64,000 nucleotides of DNA, taken from Paenibacillus abyssi. Lineage in GTDB: Bacteria > Bacillota > Bacilli > Paenibacillales > Paenibacillaceae. The notes under the pieces were generated by a model. It saw nothing but the letters and a program-made list of their open reading frames with translations. It was not told the DNA's origin and made no database searches. The position numbers and the translations under genes are program-made. The stretch is taken from contig NZ_BMGR01000010.1 in assembly GCF_014640295.1 (NCBI RefSeq), forward strand, positions 171,059 to 235,058, in the 5' to 3' direction. This document shows positions 37,184 through 45,852 of this stretch, in pieces; the stretch's first letter is position 1; each line of letters starts with the position of its first letter.

Positions 37184-38397
37184 TGCCGCTCCACTTCCGG
37201 CCTAGTTTCCAGCCGCTCCGCGATCAACGACATCAACCGAACGGCGACCTCATTTTTGGACAGGAGCGGCCATGAGGCTGCCAGCCCGTTCTGATCGAAT
37301 ATCTGCACGATATTCGTGTCGCCGTGAAATCCCGCCCCTTCCTGAGCGACGTCGTTGGCGACAATCAGGTCGCAGTTTTTACGGCGTAATTTATCCATTG
37401 CATAATACTCCACCTGCTGCGTTTCCGCGGCAAATCCGACGAGAAACTGTGTGCTCTTTACCCGCCCCAAAGATTCCAAAATATCGGTTGTTTTCTCCAA
37501 TTCGAGGACAAGCTTGTCCCCGGTTTTTTTCAGCTTCTGATCCAGCTTGATAACCGGTCGGTAATCGGCTACAGCGGCCGATTTAATGACAACATCGGAC
37601 GACTCGAACCGATCCGTCACCGCCTGCAGCATCTCTTCGGCGGACTCGACACGCACCACCGTTACGCCTGACGGGGGCAGGGCAAAGGCCCGTGCGGCGA
37701 TAACCGTAACCTGCGCTCCCATATCCCGTGCCGCTTCCGCAATCGCGAAGCCCATTTTACCAGACGAATCATTCGTCAAATACCGGACCGGATCAACCCG
37801 CTCGACCGTTCCTCCAGCTGTGACGAGCACTTTTTTTCCAGCCATAACCTTCCGCTGCGCAAAAAAATGCTCGATCGCGACCACAATCTCTTCCGGTTCC
37901 GCCAGCCTGCCTTTGCCCACATAACCGCACGCAAGCTGTCCTGTTCCGGGTTCCACGAATCGAACGCCCCGCGATGCGATCAGCTTCATATTATGAATAA
38001 CAGCCGGATGCTCATACATATGCACATTCATCGCCGGTGCGACAAGGATCGGCGCCGTCGTCGCAAGGAGGGTCGTGCTCAGCATATCGTCTGCCAGCCC
38101 ATAGGCCAGCTTTGCGATGATGTTGGCCGTTGCCGGGGCGATCACAACCAGATCCGCGCTGTCGGCCAAATCAATGTGGGAGACAACAGACGGGTCCTTC
38201 TCATCGAAGGTATCCGTATATACAGGGTGACGTGATAACGTCTGCAGCGTTAAAGGCGCCACAAATTTGGTCGCGGATTCGGTCATGATCACCCGGACAT
38301 CAGCACCGGCCTGCACCAGCTTGCTGCAAAGGGCCGCGGCCTTATATGCCGCTATACCGCCTGTAATGCCCAGCAGGATCGTTTTTCCTTTCAACAT
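37180..38397 (-). CDS. coaBC: Bifunctional phosphopantothenoylcysteine decarboxylase/synthetase CoaBC
   Basis: Makes 4'-phosphopantetheine in two CoA steps. It has 405 aa. The N-terminal flavin decarboxylase half has GITGGIAAYKAA, the catalytic histidine in SHIDLAD, PAMNVHMYEHP and the substrate-clamp cysteine in GQLACGYVGKG. The CTP-dependent synthetase half starts at KKVLVTAGGTVERVDPVR and has GKMGFAIAEAA. ATG 38397 with AAAGGAG upstream is preferred to GTG 38406. With coaD in the window, it covers successive CoA steps. Confidence 0.96.
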   Translation of the reverse strand: MLKGKTILLGITGGIAAYKAAALCSKLVQAGADVRVIMTESATKFVAPLTLQTLSRHPVYTDTFDEKDPSVVSHIDLADSADLVVIAPATANIIAKLAYGLADDMLSTTLLATTAPILVAPAMNVHMYEHPAVIHNMKLIASRGVRFVEPGTGQLACGYVGKGRLAEPEEIVVAIEHFFAQRKVMAGKKVLVTAGGTVERVDPVRYLTNDSSGKMGFAIAEAARDMGAQVTVIAARAFALPPSGVTVVRVESAEEMLQAVTDRFESSDVVIKSAAVADYRPVIKLDQKLKKTGDKLVLELEKTTDILESLGRVKSTQFLVGFAAETQQVEYYAMDKLRRKNCDLIVANDVAQEGAGFHGDTNIVQIFDQNGLAASWPLLSKNEVAVRLMSLIAERLETRPEVERQ

Positions 38398-38500
38398 CGG
38401 CTGCACTCCTTTCCCCAGTAGAAACGGCTGCTGCCGTCTTATACGAGGCAGCAGCCGTTAAAAAAATAACAACCGCAGGGGTTGTCACTTTATGGATCAT

Positions 38501-38710
38501 TTATGATTTTATGTCTGGGTTTGACTCTACTACGATATGCTCATGATAAATTTCTTCCAGAGCCACGCCGACGAATTTATGCGATTTCGGATTTCTAAGC
38601 TCCGATTTGTCGCCGTCACGCAGCATGCGCGCTCTTCTCGACGCTGCAACAACCAAGGAATACTTGCTGTCAACCTTCTTTACCATTTCATCAATTGATG
38701 GATATAACAC
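38501..38710 (-). CDS. rpoZ: RNA polymerase omega subunit
   Basis: Helps assemble and stabilise RNA polymerase. It has 69 aa. MLYPSIDEMVKKVDSKYSLV corresponds to the MLDPSID start of B. subtilis omega, so GTG 38710 is chosen over ATG 38716; GAGGTG is 7 bases before the GTG and too close to the ATG. SHKFVGVALEEIY is the conserved helix. It is 11 bases after gmk. The gap of about 100 bases before coaBC holds no gene; it has a short GC-rich inverted repeat (GGCTGCTGCCG around 38428). Confidence 0.93.
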   Translation of the reverse strand: MLYPSIDEMVKKVDSKYSLVVAASRRARMLRDGDKSELRNPKSHKFVGVALEEIYHEHIVVESNPDIKS

Positions 38711-38721
38711 TGTCATTCACC

Positions 38722-39342
38722 TCAAGCTTTCTCCGATGCGGCCTGCATGTGCTGCGCAAACTCGCTCATATATCGTTCACTTCTGCAATGCTCCGCCTCG
38801 ACGATACTCTGAATGCGTCGGCAGGCGTTGTCGATCTCGTCGTTAAGTACCGCGTAATCATAATGACGGATCAGATTCATCTCTTCGGCAGCTACCGTCA
38901 TCCGGTTCGCGATCAGGTCCTCGGTCTCGGTTCCTCTGCCTGTAATCCGCTGCTTCAGCTCATCCAGCGATGGCGGGAGCAGGAATATAAATACGCCTTC
39001 AGGGAATTTCTCCTTCACCTTCAGCGCGCCCTGCACTTCAATCTCAAGGATGATATCCTTGCCGGAAGCGAGTGTCCGCTCGACAAAATCCCGCGGCGTT
39101 CCGTAAAAATTGCCTACGTACTCAGCATACTCCAAGAGCGCGTCGCGGGCAATCATATCCTTGAACTGCTCTTTGCTCTTAAAAAAGTAGTTGATCCCGT
39201 CCATCTCCCCTTGCCGGGGCTGACGCGTCGTCGCCGAAACGGAATAAATGAGCTCTGGCATCTTTTGACGCAATACAGAGCATACAGTTCCTTTGCCGAC
39301 GCCTGATGGGCCGGACAACACAATTAAAAGTCCTCTTCTCAT
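38722..39342 (-). CDS. gmk: Guanylate kinase
   Basis: Phosphorylates GMP to GDP with ATP. It has 206 aa. Walker [14 protein letters not shown] (residues about 8-20), the GMP-binding [12 protein letters not shown] and YVGNFYGTP segments are clear. The ATG at 39342 has GGGGAG upstream; an in-frame ATG at 39354 is an alternative. It follows remA directly, the remA-gmk-rpoZ order of Bacillales. Confidence 0.96.
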   Translation of the reverse strand: MRRGLLIVLSGPSGVGKGTVCSVLRQKMPELIYSVSATTRQPRQGEMDGINYFFKSKEQFKDMIARDALLEYAEYVGNFYGTPRDFVERTLASGKDIILEIEVQGALKVKEKFPEGVFIFLLPPSLDELKQRITGRGTETEDLIANRMTVAAEEMNLIRHYDYAVLNDEIDNACRRIQSIVEAEHCRSERYMSEFAQHMQAASEKA

Positions 39343-39354
39343 GATACTCCCCAT

Positions 39355-39615
39355 CTATTCATCGTGGTCGTCATCCTTCGTCGACAGGCGATGAGCCACC
39401 GTTTCCGGCTGTACCGCCGACAGAATGACATGGTCGCTGTCCGTGATGATAACAGCTCGTGTGCGTCGTCCATAGGTAGCGTCAATAAGCATGTGGCGGT
39501 CGCGCGCTTCCTGAATGATCCTTTTGATCGGCGCCGATTCCGGACTAACGATCGAAATGATGCGATTAGCGGAAACAATGTTCCCAAATCCGATATTAAT
39601 TAGTTTGATAGCCAT
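39355..39615 (-). CDS. remA: Extracellular matrix regulator RemA (YlzA, DUF370)
   Basis: DNA-binding activator of biofilm matrix genes in B. subtilis; a small ring-forming protein. It has 86 aa. [30 protein letters not shown] is the conserved start and [19 protein letters not shown] the conserved core. The ATG at 39615 follows GGAGGGG. It heads the long operon running to spoVM and has a leader of roughly 220 bases. yicC-like yloC, usually just upstream in B. subtilis, is absent here. Confidence 0.93.
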   Translation of the reverse strand: MAIKLINIGFGNIVSANRIISIVSPESAPIKRIIQEARDRHMLIDATYGRRTRAVIITDSDHVILSAVQPETVAHRLSTKDDDHDE

Positions 39616-39842
39616 GACAGGTTTCCCCTCCGGTCTCCTCGTGCCTTCGCCCGATAGAACAAAATTGTATGATCAACGCAAGAAATATGGCTGGATATTG
39701 CTAAGCAGATTGCACTATTCTTGACGAAAAAAGCCCGGGGCATACGTTCTTTGGTTACTGCGCCTGACCCTTCTTCTGCCTCTGGCATGCCTGTCCTGCA
39801 AGGACAAATTTCTAAAGAGATGGCAAACACATCCATTACCTT

Positions 39843-39871
39843 ATTTTAATCCATTTTGCACATGGGAACAA
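39843..39871 (-). promoter_or_regulatory. Probable promoter of the remA operon
   Basis: On the minus strand TTGTTC (39866-39871) and TAAAAT (39843-39848) are spaced exactly 17 bases. Transcription from about 39836 gives a leader of about 220 bases, which contains a TGTCCT-TGC-AGGACA hairpin and a GCCCCGGGC-TTTTTT stretch but no clear ORF. Confidence 0.55.
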
Positions 39872-39908
39872 GAGAAAAAGAGTTTTCTTAAGAAAATCAA
39901 CGATTCTC

Positions 39909-41804
39909 CTAGGTTATAGATTGAATATGGCGCGTTTTGCTCCACACATATTCGGTCAGACGGACAGACATCTCATAGAACATAAAAGGGGTAATAAGAT
40001 AAATGCCGTTAAAATGGTTCAAAGCCGTATCCAGCAGCTCTTCGGCGATTCGCACGCCTTCCGCGCGCCCCTCTTCTCCCTCAAGGCCTGACATCCGCTT
40101 GCGAACCTCATCCGAGAGCTGAATGCCGGGCACTTCATTATGCAAATATTCGGCGTTTCGTCCGCTGGCCAGCGGCATGATGCCGATAAACACCGGAACG
40201 GATAAATGCTTCGTCGCCTCCGCGATCTGCTCGATGAGCTTAGGGTCGTAGACAGGCTGGGTCATAATATAATCAGCGCCCGAATCAATCTTTCTCTCCA
40301 AACGTTGAATCGCTTTATCTAAATATTTGACATTCGGGTTAAAGGCTGCACCAACAACAAAATCCGCCTTTTGCTTGAGCGGCTTGCCCGAGAACGCCAC
40401 GCCGTCATTAAGCTGCTTAATCATCCGGATCATCTCGAAGGAGGTCAGATCGTACACTGAGCTTGAACCTGGTAAATCGCCGAAGCGCGCAGGGTCACCG
40501 GTAACTGCCAGCACATGGTCGATGCCGAGTGCATCCAATCCCATCATATGCGATTGGGTGCCGATCAAATTACGGTCCCGGCAAGCGATATGGACAAGCG
40601 GCCGCAGTCCGATACGTTCCTGAACGAGCGAGGCAAGCGCAATATTGCTCATCCGCGTGACAGCCAAGGAATTATCAGCCATCGTCACGGCATCTGCACG
40701 AGCTTCCTTCAGCGCCTCCGCTCCCTTCATAAACTTGCGGATATCCAAGTCGCGCGGCGGATCCAGCTCGACGATCACCGTGTGGCGCCGCTTCACCAGA
40801 TCGACAATCGAAGGCTCGGCCTGTTTGGGCTGAGCGGTTTCTTGAACCGTGATCTGGGATTGCCCGGGCGCGGAGCCCTCTTTAAGCGTGCCGTCTACAG
40901 CTGCGGTCACCGCGTTATTCCGGTTGTCCCGCTGAGGCTGATATCCGCTCAAAGATGCCGCGATCGCTGCGATGTGCTCCGGTGTCGTGCCGCAGCAGCC
41001 GCCGATCAGTCTCGCACCCCGATCGGCAAAACGGCGAGCCGTATCGGCAAAGTATTCCGGCGTTGCCGTGTATGTGTACTTTCCGTCTACATAGTCGGGA
41101 ATTCCCGCATTTGGAAACACAGAGAGCGGAAGTCCAACCTCACCGTCGATCGTATCCAGTGCACGCAGAATGCCATTTGGACCGCTGCGGCAGTTCAGGC
41201 CGACCATATCGGCTCCCTCCGCCTGCAGCCGATCGTATGCTTCCTTCAGACTAAAGCCATCCTGCGTCCTGCCCACATCCTCGACTGAGAACTGGCAAAT
41301 CACCGGAAGGTCGCCCGCTTTGCGAACCAGGCGCAGCGCGATGAGCATTTCCTCCAGATCATAGAACGTTTCAAGCAGGATTCCATCCACGCCTTCATCC
41401 AGCAAAGCAAGGATCTGCTGTTGGAATGCTTGCCGAACCTGCGCGGTCCGGATATTTTTTCGTTTCCCGGCTCTGATCGATCCGACCGCTCCGACGACAT
41501 AGGCATCATCGCCGACGGCTGATCTGGCAATCCGGACACCGGCACGGTTAATCCGTTCGACGTCGTTCTCTAATCCGTACTTCGACAGCTTCTCATAGTT
41601 CGCAGAGAATGTATTCGTCTCTATTAATCGGGCCCCCGCTTCATAATACAAACGGTGGACGCTTTCGATCACATCCGGGCGAAGCGTGTTGAATTCCTCG
41701 TAGGATACACCGACAGGAAAGCCTTTCTGATAGAGATAGGTGCCCATCGCACCGTCTCCGGTGATCAACGTTGAATGCAAAGCTTGCCGCAAATCAAGTT
41801 TCAT
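39909..41804 (-). CDS. Bifunctional homocysteine S-methyltransferase / 5,10-methylenetetrahydrofolate reductase (YitJ-like)
   Basis: Fusion enzyme in methionine synthesis. It has 631 aa. The N-terminal half (1-295) is a homocysteine methyltransferase with GDGAMGTYLY and zinc ligands in GLNCRSGP and GGCCGTTPEH. A Gln/Ala-rich linker (about 295-345) joins it to a MetF-type flavin reductase with MADNSLAVTRMSN, TGDPARFGD and MTQPVYD. The ATG follows AAGGG. It is downstream of dapF, and no SAM riboswitch is present in front, unlike many Bacillales methionine genes. Confidence 0.92.
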   Translation of the reverse strand: MKLDLRQALHSTLITGDGAMGTYLYQKGFPVGVSYEEFNTLRPDVIESVHRLYYEAGARLIETNTFSANYEKLSKYGLENDVERINRAGVRIARSAVGDDAYVVGAVGSIRAGKRKNIRTAQVRQAFQQQILALLDEGVDGILLETFYDLEEMLIALRLVRKAGDLPVICQFSVEDVGRTQDGFSLKEAYDRLQAEGADMVGLNCRSGPNGILRALDTIDGEVGLPLSVFPNAGIPDYVDGKYTYTATPEYFADTARRFADRGARLIGGCCGTTPEHIAAIAASLSGYQPQRDNRNNAVTAAVDGTLKEGSAPGQSQITVQETAQPKQAEPSIVDLVKRRHTVIVELDPPRDLDIRKFMKGAEALKEARADAVTMADNSLAVTRMSNIALASLVQERIGLRPLVHIACRDRNLIGTQSHMMGLDALGIDHVLAVTGDPARFGDLPGSSSVYDLTSFEMIRMIKQLNDGVAFSGKPLKQKADFVVGAAFNPNVKYLDKAIQRLERKIDSGADYIMTQPVYDPKLIEQIAEATKHLSVPVFIGIMPLASGRNAEYLHNEVPGIQLSDEVRKRMSGLEGEEGRAEGVRIAEELLDTALNHFNGIYLITPFMFYEMSVRLTEYVWSKTRHIQSIT

Positions 41805-41832
41805 TCCCTTGTTCCACCCCCGCGATAAAATT

Positions 41833-41878
41833 CAAAACGGAAAAGCAGGCTCTACGCAAATGAAGAGCTACTTTTCCG
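41833..41878 (-). terminator. Terminator of dapF
   Basis: On the minus strand CGGAAAAG / CTTTTCCG form the outer stem and GCTCT / AGAGC the inner one; TTTTGAATTTT follows. It lies 32 bases after the dapF stop and before the methyltransferase fusion gene. Confidence 0.7.
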
Positions 41879-41909
41879 GTGCCTGGTTAAATGCATCTTA
41901 TCTATCTTA

Positions 41910-42740
41910 TTATATCGCGCCGCTGTATACAACTGCTGCTGGTCCTGTCATATACACATGTTTGTCTTGTTCGTTCCATTCGATCAGCAGATCGCCGCCC
42001 TTGAGCGATACGGTTGCCGTACGGTCAGTCATCCCGTTCAATACCGAAGCGACAACGGTGGCGCAAGCTCCTGTACCGCAGGCTAGCGTCGGTCCTGCGC
42101 CGCGTTCCCAGACGCGCATATCGGTATGGGTGCGTGAATTAACCGTCACAAACTCGACATTAATTTTGCGCGGAAACATCGGATGCGTCTCCAGCTTCGG
42201 CCCCCAGGCCTGAAGATCAAAGCCTGCCGCATCGTCTACATAGATGACGCAGTGGGGATTGCCCATCGAGACAGCGGTAAACCTGAACTCACGGCCTTCC
42301 ACTTCGATCGGGTGGTCAATAACGACATCCGCATCGACCGTCGTAGGCACCTGCAGTCCCTGCAGGATCGGCTCTCCCATGTCAACGCGAACCGTTGCCA
42401 CCTTGCCATCCTCCACGTTAAGCTGCACCTTTTGCGCGCCTGCCCCGAGCGTCTCGATCGTAATTTCCTCTTTGTCCGTCAGGCCGTTATCATAGACATA
42501 TTTGGCTACGCAGCGGATGGCGTTGCCGCACTGCTCCGCTTCCGAACCGTCGGAGTTAATAATCCGCATCCGGAAATCCGCGATCTCCGACGGCAGAATG
42601 TAGACAAGCCCATCAGCCCCAATGCCGAAGTAACGGTTGCACAGCTGCTCGGCCAGCTCGGATACATTTGCCGGAAGCTCGCGTTCACCCGCGACGACGA
42701 TAAAATCATTTCCCAAGCCATGCATTTTTGTAAAATTCAT
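41910..42740 (-). CDS. dapF: Diaminopimelate epimerase
   Basis: Interconverts LL- and meso-diaminopimelate for lysine and peptidoglycan. It has 276 aa. The two catalytic cysteines are in EQCGNAIRC and TLACGTGACAT; MHGLGNDFIVV opens the protein. The ATG at 42740 follows GGAGTGCAAG. Upstream are 143 AT-rich non-coding bases that probably hold its promoter. It seems monocistronic because a terminator follows. Confidence 0.96.
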   Translation of the reverse strand: MNFTKMHGLGNDFIVVAGERELPANVSELAEQLCNRYFGIGADGLVYILPSEIADFRMRIINSDGSEAEQCGNAIRCVAKYVYDNGLTDKEEITIETLGAGAQKVQLNVEDGKVATVRVDMGEPILQGLQVPTTVDADVVIDHPIEVEGREFRFTAVSMGNPHCVIYVDDAAGFDLQAWGPKLETHPMFPRKINVEFVTVNSRTHTDMRVWERGAGPTLACGTGACATVVASVLNGMTDRTATVSLKGGDLLIEWNEQDKHVYMTGPAAVVYSGAI

Positions 42741-42883
42741 TCTACTTGCACTCCTTTTTCGTTCACTATATCGGATAAGCCAATAATTTTCCTAATAGCA
42801 TAACGTAAACAGAGAACAAAGGCTATTCATATTTTACATCATTCTTTGCACTATTTCACCTATTAAAATAAAGGTATTTCCGC

Positions 42884-45664
42884 TTATCTAGCGATCGGCT
42901 TTGAACCGTCAAACGGAATTCGCGTTCTGGTCTTCTTGTTGCCGGGTGTACCGAGCACACTGCCGATGCCCATCACAAAGGTCGGGATGCCCGCAGCGAC
43001 AAATACCAGGCACCAGGAACGGAAATCAAGCGGAACCGTCTTGAAAATCGGCTGGAGCGCCTCTATATAGAGCACACATAACATGAGGACCAGCGACGAC
43101 AATACAGCCAATACCAAGTAACGGTTCTGCAGCGGATTACGGTGAAAGATCGATCTGGAGCTTCGGCAATCGAACACATGGATAAGCTGCGCCATGACTA
43201 AAGTGGCAAAGGCGACGGTTTGCGCCTCAACCAGGCTCGTGCCGGACCGCAAGGTGATCCAGAATGCCCCTAACGTACAGAGGCCGATCAGAATGCCCCG
43301 GCTGATAATCTTCCAACCGAGCCTTCTCGCAAATATATTTTCCTTGGCTGACCTTGGTTTATGCTGCATCAGGTCCTTCTCCGCCTGGTCCACGCCAAGC
43401 GCCATCGCCGGCAAGCCATCGGTCACCAGATTGACCCAGAGAATCTGAATCGGGACAAGCGGGAGCGGCAGTCCGACCATCATCGCCAGGAACATCGTCA
43501 AAATTTCCCCGACGTTAGAAGCAAGCAAATAACGAATGAATTTGCGGATATTCTCATAGATCCCGCGCCCTTCCTCAATCGCCGAAACGATGGTCGCAAA
43601 GTTGTCATCGCTGAGCACGAGCGCTGAGGCTTCCTTCGATACATCCGTCCCGGTAATGCCCATGGCAATTCCGATATCCGCCGCTTTGATCGCCGGCGCG
43701 TCATTGACCCCATCCCCGGTCATCGCCACGACATGGCCCTGGCGCTGCAATGATTTCACGATTCTTAGCTTATGTTCCGGCGAGACACGGGCGTAGACAT
43801 AAATGTTATTCACGATCTTGTCCAGCTGTTCATCGCTCATCGCGGCCAGCTGCCGCCCGTTGACCGCCATGCCGCCGCGCGGCATAATGCCGAGCTGGCC
43901 TGCAATCGCTTCTGCCGTCAGTTGATGGTCGCCCGTAATCATGACCGTTTTGATTCCCGCGCGCCTGCAGGTTGCGATCGCCTCGCGAACCTCGCGGCGC
44001 GGCGGATCGATCATGCCTGTCAATCCGACAAAGACAAGCTGGCATTCCACTTCCTGTTCGGTTTCGCAGGCATCCTGAGGGCGCAGATCACGATAGGCCA
44101 TGCCAAGCACACGGAGCGCCGATCCCGCCATTTCCTCCGCAGCTTGGGAAACCTTCTGCTTCAGGCTTGGCGTAAGCGGAACGATATTTCCGTCCCAAAG
44201 AATGTAGCTGCACTGCTCCAGCAGCAGGTCCGGCGCCCCTTTCGCGCAAATCAGCCTTCCCCCTTGATGGGTAACAAGCACCGACATGCGCTTTCGTTCG
44301 GAATCGAACGGGAATTCTTTAATCCGGTTATAGATGCCTTCAAGCGATTTTGCCGAAACACCCAGCTTGGCCCCCAATACCGCCAGCGCGCCTTCTGTCG
44401 GATCGCCTTTGAGCGCCCACTCTTCGGCTCGGGCTTCTTTAATCTTACGCTTCTTGTTCTCCTCCTCGATCGGCCGTTTATAGAGCGAGGCATTATTGCA
44501 CAGCGCAGCAATTTGCAGCAGCCGGCGCAGCGGCTGATCGCTTTTCAGATCGACGGCGGCTTCCCCTTCGGTAATTCCGCCTACAGGCTCGTAGCCCTCG
44601 CCGGAAACCTCGAGCCGCCTGCCGCCTAGCCACAGCCTTGTTACTGTCATTTTATTCTGCGTCAAGGTGCCGGTTTTGTCCGAGCAGATAACCGAAGCGC
44701 AGCCGAGCGTCTCCACTGAAGGAAGCTTGCGGACAATCGCCTTCCGCTTTATCATCCGCTGCACGCCGAGCGCCAGCGCGATCGTCACAATGGCTGGCAG
44801 CCCCTCCGGGATTGCCGCAACAGCAAGGCTTACGCCGGCGAGAAACATGCCATAGGTCGGTTGGCCATGCAGAATGCCTGCAATAACAACCATCACTGTC
44901 AATCCGACCGCGACGACGATCAATATTTTACCCAGCTGCTCCAAACGGTGCTGCAGCGGCGTTTCCATCGCTTCGGTTTGCTGGATCAGATCGGCGATTT
45001 TACCCATTTCGGTATTCATCCCGGTCCGGATGACGAGCCCTTTTGCCGTGCCTCTCGTGACCATCGTACCCATGAAGCCGAGATTCCGTTGATCTCCCAG
45101 CGGCAGATCGTGCTCCCAGATCGGGGAAGCATGTTTGCCGACCGGTACGGATTCGCCCGTTAATGCCGATTCCTCCGCGTAGAAGCTGTTTGTTTCGATG
45201 AGCCGGATATCCGCCGGCACCCGGTCACCAGATTCGAGCAGCACGATGTCACCCGGAACCAGCTCGCTCGCAGGCACGACAACGACCTCACCGTTCCGCA
45301 TAACGTTCGCGTTTGGAGCCGACAGCTCTTTCAATGCGCGAAGCGACCGCTCCGCCCGGAACTCCTGTATAAATCCAAGAATGCCGTTCAGCACGATAAT
45401 GGCTACGATCGTAAGGGCGTCCAAATATTCTCCCAGCAAACCGGAAATTAACGTAGCCCCTACGAGCACAAGGACCATGAAGTCTTTGAATTGATTCAAA
45501 AACAAGGTGATCGGCGAAATTTTTTTGCCCTCGGACAATTCGTTCCGCCCATACCGCTGCAGCCGCTCTCCCGCTTCCTCCGAAGTGAGGCCGCGATCCG
45601 GAGCCGAGCCTAGCGCCTGCGCAAGCTCTTCCTTCTCCATCTGGTGCCAACTTTTGTGTTCCAT
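42884..45664 (-). CDS. Calcium-translocating P-type ATPase (SERCA type, YloB-like)
   Basis: Pumps Ca2+ out of the cytoplasm with ATP. It has 926 aa. The actuator TGES (ALTGESVPVGK), phosphorylation site ICSDKTGTLTQNKMT, KGDPTEGAL and hinge TGDGVNDAPAIKAADIG are all present. Calcium-site residues can be followed: PEGLPA in helix 4, SNVGE in helix 5 and NLVTDG in helix 6, matching SERCA. The ATG follows GGGAGGGAGA. It is divergent from rqcH, the yloA-yloB neighbourhood of B. subtilis. A CAX exchanger at 60.7 kb offers a second Ca2+ route. Confidence 0.94.
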   Translation of the reverse strand: MEHKSWHQMEKEELAQALGSAPDRGLTSEEAGERLQRYGRNELSEGKKISPITLFLNQFKDFMVLVLVGATLISGLLGEYLDALTIVAIIVLNGILGFIQEFRAERSLRALKELSAPNANVMRNGEVVVVPASELVPGDIVLLESGDRVPADIRLIETNSFYAEESALTGESVPVGKHASPIWEHDLPLGDQRNLGFMGTMVTRGTAKGLVIRTGMNTEMGKIADLIQQTEAMETPLQHRLEQLGKILIVVAVGLTVMVVIAGILHGQPTYGMFLAGVSLAVAAIPEGLPAIVTIALALGVQRMIKRKAIVRKLPSVETLGCASVICSDKTGTLTQNKMTVTRLWLGGRRLEVSGEGYEPVGGITEGEAAVDLKSDQPLRRLLQIAALCNNASLYKRPIEEENKKRKIKEARAEEWALKGDPTEGALAVLGAKLGVSAKSLEGIYNRIKEFPFDSERKRMSVLVTHQGGRLICAKGAPDLLLEQCSYILWDGNIVPLTPSLKQKVSQAAEEMAGSALRVLGMAYRDLRPQDACETEQEVECQLVFVGLTGMIDPPRREVREAIATCRRAGIKTVMITGDHQLTAEAIAGQLGIMPRGGMAVNGRQLAAMSDEQLDKIVNNIYVYARVSPEHKLRIVKSLQRQGHVVAMTGDGVNDAPAIKAADIGIAMGITGTDVSKEASALVLSDDNFATIVSAIEEGRGIYENIRKFIRYLLASNVGEILTMFLAMMVGLPLPLVPIQILWVNLVTDGLPAMALGVDQAEKDLMQHKPRSAKENIFARRLGWKIISRGILIGLCTLGAFWITLRSGTSLVEAQTVAFATLVMAQLIHVFDCRSSRSIFHRNPLQNRYLVLAVLSSLVLMLCVLYIEALQPIFKTVPLDFRSWCLVFVAAGIPTFVMGIGSVLGTPGNKKTRTRIPFDGSKPIAR

Positions 45665-45852
45665 TTTCCGTCTCCCTCCCGCTCTGGTCAGCGCTCCGGC
45701 TAATCGGTCACAAACCGACCGGACAGCCTTTCTAGCCTAAATGTATTCGGACAAACCGTAAAATATCCCAGTCAAAGGACTTAAGTTTTTGTCACAACTA
45801 TGGCATGATAAGGAAGAGCGATAAGCATTCATATAAAGGAGAACTGAACATC

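Noticed and set aside
39600..39836. 78-codon ORF in the remA leader (minus strand)
   Set aside because: It overlaps the remA start in another frame, has no ribosome binding site, and its ATG would be at the very start of the transcript.
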